This document shows, in pieces, positions 5,378 through 8,932 of a stretch of 8,932 nucleotides of DNA. Below the pieces are notes generated by a model, which searched no databases, was not told where the DNA came from, and was given only the letters and a program-made list of their open reading frames with translations. Source of the stretch: Robiginitomaculum sp. (GTDB taxonomy: Bacteria; Pseudomonadota; Alphaproteobacteria; Caulobacterales; Maricaulaceae); contig JALSHM010000441.1 of assembly GCA_026982235.1 (NCBI GenBank), positions 1-8,932 on the forward strand. Reading direction: 5' to 3'. Each line of letters starts with the position of its first letter. Within the stretch, counting starts at the first letter, position 1. The position numbers and the translations under genes were made by a program.

Positions 5378-5887
5378 ATGAACACGTCCTCCCCCAAGAC
5401 AGTCCTAAACACTATTTTACTCGCGGCAATCGCTACGGCTCTAACAGCCTCTGCTATTATTGGAATGTCCGGTACAGCATCGGCTGGCGAGACCGCGAGT
5501 GCCGATATGGCACCGCGCTTTGCTGTCGAACAATCCCGCAAACGCGTCGTCAATAATGGCGTTATTGCTTATATGAAAGGCGATTACTCCAAAGCTGCTG
5601 CCTTTAACCGTGATGCGCTGCACCAAGGTTTAAAGACTTCTCATATGACCCAAGTCTACAGCAATCAATGTGCGGTGCTTGGCGTGCAAGGCCTATACGA
5701 AGAAGCATTGGGCGCTTGCGACAAAGCTTTGGAGTTGACTCCAGCAAATTGGCGGGCGCTTTCCAATCGTGCCGCTATTAACTGGTTGGCCGGAGATAAG
5801 TTACAGGCCAAGCAAGACATAATCTTAGCCAAAGCGCTCGATAGCAGCGCCCCAGAAATTGCATATAATATGAATGTGTTTGATTAG
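5378..5887 (+). CDS. Secreted tetratricopeptide-repeat protein
   Basis: A 169-residue protein with a Sec signal peptide: short polar head with one Lys, hydrophobic core about residues 12-30 and likely signal-peptidase I cleavage after ASA36. The mature part is TPR-like. A first repeat spans about 58-84 (GVIAYMKGDYSKAAAFNRDAL) and a second about 94-121 (CAVLGVQGLYEEALGACDKALELTP). A third lies at about 122-155 (WRALSNRAAINWLAGDKLQAKQDIILA). Two cysteines (98 and 114) in the second repeat could form a periplasmic disulfide. AGGAG (5367-5371) lies 6 bases before the ATG, which fixes the start. Such small periplasmic TPR proteins act as protein-binding scaffolds; the partner is unknown. Divergent from lysR. 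The stop codon is inside a perfect palindrome. Confidence 0.82.
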   Translation: MNTSSPKTVLNTILLAAIATALTASAIIGMSGTASAGETASADMAPRFAVEQSRKRVVNNGVIAYMKGDYSKAAAFNRDALHQGLKTSHMTQVYSNQCAVLGVQGLYEEALGACDKALELTPANWRALSNRAAINWLAGDKLQAKQDIILAKALDSSAPEIAYNMNVFD

Positions 5888-5902
5888 GGGTTGTAACCCC
5901 TA
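5885..5902. repeat. Perfect hairpin at the TPR gene stop codon
   Basis: TAGGGGTT (5885-5892) and AACCCCTA (5895-5902) pair perfectly around a GT loop; the first TAG is the TPR stop codon. No T-run follows, so it is at best a weak terminator or a 3'-end stabilising stem-loop. Confidence 0.55.
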
Positions 5903-5935
5903 GAACCGGGATGACTATAACAGAGTTGGGATACA

Positions 5936-5938
5936 TAA
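5936..5938. repeat. Target-site duplication TAA, left copy
   Basis: TAA abuts the left inverted repeat and is repeated at 6508-6510 next to the right one. Three-base TNA duplications are typical of the IS1031 subgroup of IS5. A three-base match alone could be chance. Confidence 0.5.
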
Positions 5939-5952
5939 GGGTCTGTCGAGAT
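5939..5952. repeat. Left terminal inverted repeat of the IS remnant
   Basis: GGGTCTGTCGAGAT, matching the right end at 11 of 14 positions in inverted orientation and flanked by TAA outside. Confidence 0.55.
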
Positions 5953-6008
5953 ACAGGATTCACAAAAAGATCTAAATTGTGATTCCAACTCCCTTTTAGA
6001 GTTTAACA

Positions 6009-6507
6009 ATGATTCGTTTTTGTCTTTCTGGCGCCCAATGGGGTAAAATTGAGCTGCTTCATCTGGGCAAGCCTTCTGATCCAGGTCGACCCGGTACGAA
6101 TAACCGTGTTTTTATTGAAGCTGTGCTTTGGATCGCCCGTACGGGTAGTCCGTGGCGGGATTTACCACTAAAACTTGGCAAGTGGAATACGGTATACGGG
6201 CGGTTTCGCGATTGGGTCAAAGCGGGTATTTTCGAGCAGATATTTGATGCGGCTAGCAACGACCCCGACATGGAATTTGCAATGATAGACGCAACGATTG
6301 TTCCATCTCGCAGCGCCCCCAACGCATAAGTCCACTGGACATTGATTTGGAGATTTACAAATGGCGGCATTTGACTAAGAACTTTTTTGGCAAGCTCAAA
6401 GACTTTAAGCGTGTCGCTATGCGTTCAGATAAAACCGATAGTTCATTTGCGGCGATGACACATATCGTACCAACCATAATCAGATTAAAACGAATCTCAA
6501 CAGGCTC
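6009..6507 (+). pseudogene. IS5-family transposase, deleted and frameshifted
   Basis: From ATG 6009 the frame encodes 106 residues with clear IS5-type N-terminal features: LSGAQWGKIE, then GRPGTNNRVFIEAVLWIARTG, SPWRDLP, WNTVYGRFRDW and finally MIDATIV, the first catalytic aspartate region, before TAA at 6327-6329. A different frame from about 6302 encodes the C-terminal end: LEIYKWRHLTKNFFGKLKDF followed by KRVAMRSDKTDSSFAAM, which carries the downstream YxxR-like region and the K of the family's EN/QAFGKLK block, here with TKNFFGKLK in place of the usual VENFF. The whole DDE core between the first D and the PSRS-like segment is absent. The gene therefore has an internal deletion near 6300 plus a frame change and cannot make an active enzyme. 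The C-terminal frame runs past the right repeat to a stop at 6530-6532. Confidence 0.82.
6494..6507. repeat. Right terminal inverted repeat of the IS remnant
   Basis: ATCTCAACAGGCTC on the plus strand, the inverted counterpart of the left end (11 of 14). Confidence 0.55.
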
Positions 6508-6510
6508 TAA
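6508..6510. repeat. Target-site duplication TAA, right copy
   Basis: TAA directly outside the right inverted repeat, pairing with TAA at 5936-5938. Confidence 0.5.
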
Positions 6511-6535
6511 TATCTCTACCAATTATTACTAGCCA

Positions 6536-8038
6536 TCACCTGCGCATCAGGCCGCCTAATATGCCGCGCACGATTTGGCGGCCTAATTGGCTGCCGATTG
6601 TGCGAGCGATTTGTTTTGTGCCCGCTTCCCATGCGCTTTGGCGTCTGCGACCTCTGCGTTTTTTAGTGGGCTTTGTTTTGGCTTTTTTGGCGGCTTGTTT
6701 TTCTTTGGCTGCCTTAGCTTCTTCGGCGGCTTTGGCTGCGGCGATTTTTTTGCGTTTTTCGGCGAGCATTTCATAGGCCGATTTTCGGTCGATGGTTTCG
6801 TCATATTGACTGCCCACAGGGGAGCGGGACATCACCGTCTTGCGCTCGGCATCCGTAGCCGGCCCGAGGCGCGAGCTTGGCGGGCGGATTAAAGTCTGCC
6901 CGACAATACCGGGGCGTCCTTTGGCATCTAGCACAGACACCAAAGCCTCACCAACGCCGAGGTCTGAAATCACGTCTTCGGTTTTAAAGGCCGGATTGGG
7001 GCGAAACGCGCCCGCAGATGCGCGAATGGCTTTTTGGTCATTGGGCGTATAGGCACGCAAGGCGTGTTGGATACGGTTACCAATTTGGCCCAGCACGCTA
7101 TCGGGTATATCTGTTGGATTTTGGGTGACGAAATATATGCCAACCCCTTTGGAGCGGATGAGGCGCGCCACTTGCTCAATCTTTTGTACCAATGCCCTTG
7201 GCGCGTCATCAAACAAAAGATGGGCTTCGTCAAAAAAGAAGGCGATAACGGGTTTATCGGGATCACCAATTTCTGGCAATTCTTCAAACAATTCGCTGAG
7301 CAACCACAGCAAAAACGTCGAATACAGACGCGGATTATTGATCAGTTGTTGCGCGTCCAGCACGCTAACAATACCCTGACCGCTCATATCTGTGCGCATT
7401 ATATCGGACAGTTTGAGGGCTGGCTCGCCGAAAAATTCATCGGCTCCGTCGCGCTCCAATACGAGGAGATTACGCATAATCGCCCCCACGGATTGGGAGG
7501 AAATATTGCCGTATTCCAGCGCCAAATCTTTGCGACTTTCGGCAATAAAGGTCAGGGTTGATTTTAAGTCTTTCAAATCAAGCAAAGGCCAATCATTGTC
7601 TTCGGCCACATCAAAAGCAATGACCATGACCCCCTCTTGCACGTCCGTAAGCCCCATCAGGCGCGATAATAATGTCGGCCCCATTTCGGTGATTGTGGTG
7701 CGCACGCGGTGGCCGTTCTTGCCGTATAAATCCCAAAACATGGTCGGGAAAGCGCGATAAGTATAATCCGCAAGCCCGATTTTTGCGGCGCGCGCTATGA
7801 GCTTGTCATGTAATTTATGCGCCTTGCTCCCGCTTTGGGAAATCCCCGACAAATCCCCTTTAACGTCAACAGCAAATACCGGAACCCCGGCGCGCGAGAA
7901 CCCTTCGGACAATATCTGCAAGGTCACCGTCTTGCCCGTCCCCGTAGCCCCCGCAATCAACCCATGCCGATTAGCCCGGTGCAATAAAAGCTCCTGATCC
8001 TTACCGTCTGTGTCCTTACCGATGAATATGCTAGTCAT
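6536..8038 (-). CDS. HerA-like ATPase, DUF853 (YjgR) family
   Basis: A 500-residue FtsK/HerA-superfamily ATPase of the DUF853 type, which includes E. coli YjgR. Walker A is GATGTGKT (30-37), followed by VPVFAVDVKGDLSG (52-65). Walker B is IAFFFDEAHLLFDD (265-278), with the DE pair at 270-271. A sensor-like FVTQNPTDIPDSVLGQIGNR (303-322) and an arginine-bearing ALRAYTPNDQ (326-335) follow. Residues about 420-465 are a Lys/Ala-rich coiled coil ending in a KKRRGRRR cluster, then an amphipathic tail, which suggests nucleic-acid or membrane contact. These proteins form hexameric ATP-driven motors, but the substrate of this branch is not established. No NurA nuclease lies beside it. A strong AGGGAGGG (8043-8050 complement) precedes the ATG by about 4 bases. 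The stop is 28 bases from the IS remnant, and no terminator is visible before it. Confidence 0.92.
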   Translation of the reverse strand: MTSIFIGKDTDGKDQELLLHRANRHGLIAGATGTGKTVTLQILSEGFSRAGVPVFAVDVKGDLSGISQSGSKAHKLHDKLIARAAKIGLADYTYRAFPTMFWDLYGKNGHRVRTTITEMGPTLLSRLMGLTDVQEGVMVIAFDVAEDNDWPLLDLKDLKSTLTFIAESRKDLALEYGNISSQSVGAIMRNLLVLERDGADEFFGEPALKLSDIMRTDMSGQGIVSVLDAQQLINNPRLYSTFLLWLLSELFEELPEIGDPDKPVIAFFFDEAHLLFDDAPRALVQKIEQVARLIRSKGVGIYFVTQNPTDIPDSVLGQIGNRIQHALRAYTPNDQKAIRASAGAFRPNPAFKTEDVISDLGVGEALVSVLDAKGRPGIVGQTLIRPPSSRLGPATDAERKTVMSRSPVGSQYDETIDRKSAYEMLAEKRKKIAAAKAAEEAKAAKEKQAAKKAKTKPTKKRRGRRRQSAWEAGTKQIARTIGSQLGRQIVRGILGGLMRR

Positions 8039-8176
8039 GTGTCCCTCCCTTTAATGCCTCAATAGCCCGTCAAAGCAAGGGCGACAATAAGGAAGTTGTG
8101 GTGTTTTGTCTTAAACAATATGAAATCAAATTAGCGTAGGGTTAAGTTTTCTATTAGCATTATTTAGGTGAGAAAA
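8039..8176. other. Divergent intergenic region, DUF853 gene and membrane-protein gene
   Basis: This 138-base AT-rich region must hold promoters for both directions. Only weak matches are visible, for example TTGTCG with CTATTG on the minus strand, so none is called. The Shine-Dalgarno sequences of both genes are clear. Confidence 0.5.
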
Positions 8177-8932
8177 ATGACAAACAAGTTAAAACACTCG
8201 GACTTCATATTAATACATAAGTATTCTCTGAGGCTTATGGCTTCCTTTCCATTTTTGTTTATTTTTTTGGCCAGCGGCGAAGCGCTACAACACACATATG
8301 AGAGTTTTCTGGGCATGTTTAATGGATTGGAGCAATTTCGACATTTCCAAAATGACCCAGCTAGGCTTTCTTTTGGTGCCTTGAAAGCTTTTATTCTTCT
8401 TTCCGCACTGTTGACAATTCCCCGGGTATTGTTTCATTTTGACAAGGGTTATTCTGCGCTTTGGCTTGATAAAAAAGCGCTTAGAAAACTAATAAATTTG
8501 TTTGCATACCTTTTAGTTTTAACTGTTATTGGGCTGGTTGGGGTCGGTATTGCCTTTGTTGTCATTGAATATTTTGAAAAAGAGAACATTCATTCTCTTT
8601 TTGTAGTGGTTTTTCTTATGCCATTTTTCATTGGTTCCGCTTATTATGAAAAGTTTATCGCAAAGGATTTTGGAATTTTATGGAACGCTAAAAATATTCC
8701 AAACTTGGAGAGCTCCAAATCAAAAGGCCGGACAATGTCGTTCTACCAGGTGCTATTGATGGGTATTACCGCAGCCCCATTGATTGTTTTCCACCTACAA
8801 TTGAACAAATTAGCCATTGGCAACACATTTTTCAGTCCGCTCATTTTGACATTTGATTCTTTTTTGATAGCCTATTTATCTATCACTATGGGTGTGGCAA
8901 CTTGGCTGGCTTACTGTCGCGTTTACAGTGAC
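8177..8932 (+). CDS. Multi-pass membrane protein of unknown function, 5' part
   Basis: The frame is open from ATG 8177 to the window end (252 codons, no stop). AGGTGAG (8166-8172) lies just upstream, which supports the start. The protein is strongly hydrophobic. About six membrane helices can be seen: near 16-34 (LRLMASFPFLFIFLA), 66-85 (LKAFILLSALLTIPRVLF), 105-128 (INLFAYLLVLTVIGLVGVGI), 138-152 (LFVVVFLMPFFIGSA), 189-206 (YQVLLMGITAAPLIVFHL) and 215-243 (FFSPLILTFDSFLIAYLSI). A polar loop at about 155-185 separates helices 4 and 5. I recognise no family. Base composition is visibly more AT-rich than the neighbouring genes, with many TTT/ATT codons, so it may be horizontally acquired. Its 3' end lies outside the window. 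Confidence 0.75.
   Translation, partial: MTNKLKHSDFILIHKYSLRLMASFPFLFIFLASGEALQHTYESFLGMFNGLEQFRHFQNDPARLSFGALKAFILLSALLTIPRVLFHFDKGYSALWLDKKALRKLINLFAYLLVLTVIGLVGVGIAFVVIEYFEKENIHSLFVVVFLMPFFIGSAYYEKFIAKDFGILWNAKNIPNLESSKSKGRTMSFYQVLLMGITAAPLIVFHLQLNKLAIGNTFFSPLILTFDSFLIAYLSITMGVATWLAYCRVYSD

Larger units (their letters stand above)
5939..6507 (+). mobile_element. Internally deleted IS5-family element (IS1031-like), 569 bp
   Basis: The element is bounded by GGGTCTGTCGAGAT (5939-5952) and, inverted, GAGCCTGTTGAGAT (6494-6507), 11 of 14 identical, with TAA on both sides. Inside are the N-terminal third and the C-terminal end of an IS5-type transposase with the catalytic middle missing. Intact relatives are usually around 850-950 bp, so roughly 300 or more bases have been lost. 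It cannot move by itself but, if the ends are still recognised, could be mobilised by a full-length relative. It sits between the TPR gene and the DUF853 gene and interrupts neither. Confidence 0.7.

Noticed and set aside
5923..5991. GAGTTGG/CCAACTC inverted repeat
   Set aside because: One arm lies outside and one inside the IS remnant, so it cannot be an ancestral structure and is probably coincidental.
6583..6892. Open frames overlapping the Lys/Ala-rich end of the DUF853 gene
   Set aside because: They are composition artefacts: the sense strand is GCN/AAR-rich, giving long Phe/Leu/Gly-rich or Lys-rich shadows without starts or family signals.
7034..7561. 175-codon plus-strand frame opposite the DUF853 Walker B region
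   Set aside because: It is antisense to conserved ATPase motifs, and its sequence resembles no family I know; long shadows are expected opposite such genes.
8141..8156. TTAA and TTAG half sites upstream of the membrane gene as a CtrA box
   Set aside because: The half sites are 8 bases apart rather than 7 and one is imperfect; expected by chance in AT-rich DNA.

Overview
This window looks like chromosomal DNA from an alphaproteobacterium, most likely a stalked or dimorphic marine lineage near Caulobacterales/Maricaulales (Hyphomonadaceae-like). Four things point there: the mitofilin-hemY gene pair; a DUF1013/TrcR gene next to DUF1192 and RcdA (DUF1465), which are almost exclusively alphaproteobacterial; a cysteine-free L31; and a moderate GC content. 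The assignment rests on recognising protein families by eye. No database search was possible.

Layout. Bases 1-2075 (+) hold the 3' part of an alphaproteobacterial Mic60/mitofilin-like gene followed by hemY, both inner-membrane proteins and probably the tail of a hem operon. A short imperfect inverted repeat (2071-2113) separates hemY from the convergent trcR. Bases 2131-3883 form a cell-cycle neighbourhood: trcR (-), then divergent from it a 62-residue DUF1192 protein and rcdA (+), the ClpXP adaptor for CtrA degradation. The intergenic region between trcR and DUF1192 carries a CtrA-like box and a strong minus-strand terminator with no recognisable gene upstream of it. rpmE (-, L31) converges on rcdA through a shared hairpin terminator and has its own good promoter.

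Bases 4284-5285 (-) encode a LysR-type regulator that is probably translated from a leaderless transcript. Divergent from it is a secreted TPR protein (5378-5887, +). Next comes a 569-bp internally deleted IS5-family element (5939-6507), whose degraded inverted repeats and TAA target duplication can still be seen. Bases 6536-8038 (-) encode a HerA-like ATPase of the DUF853/YjgR family. From 8177 to the window end (+) lies the 5' part of an AT-rich multi-pass membrane protein of unknown function.

The clearest functional theme is CtrA-type cell-cycle control (TrcR, RcdA and a CtrA-like site). The rest is housekeeping plus a small accessory stretch. I saw no CRISPR array, tRNA, rRNA or obvious new defence system.
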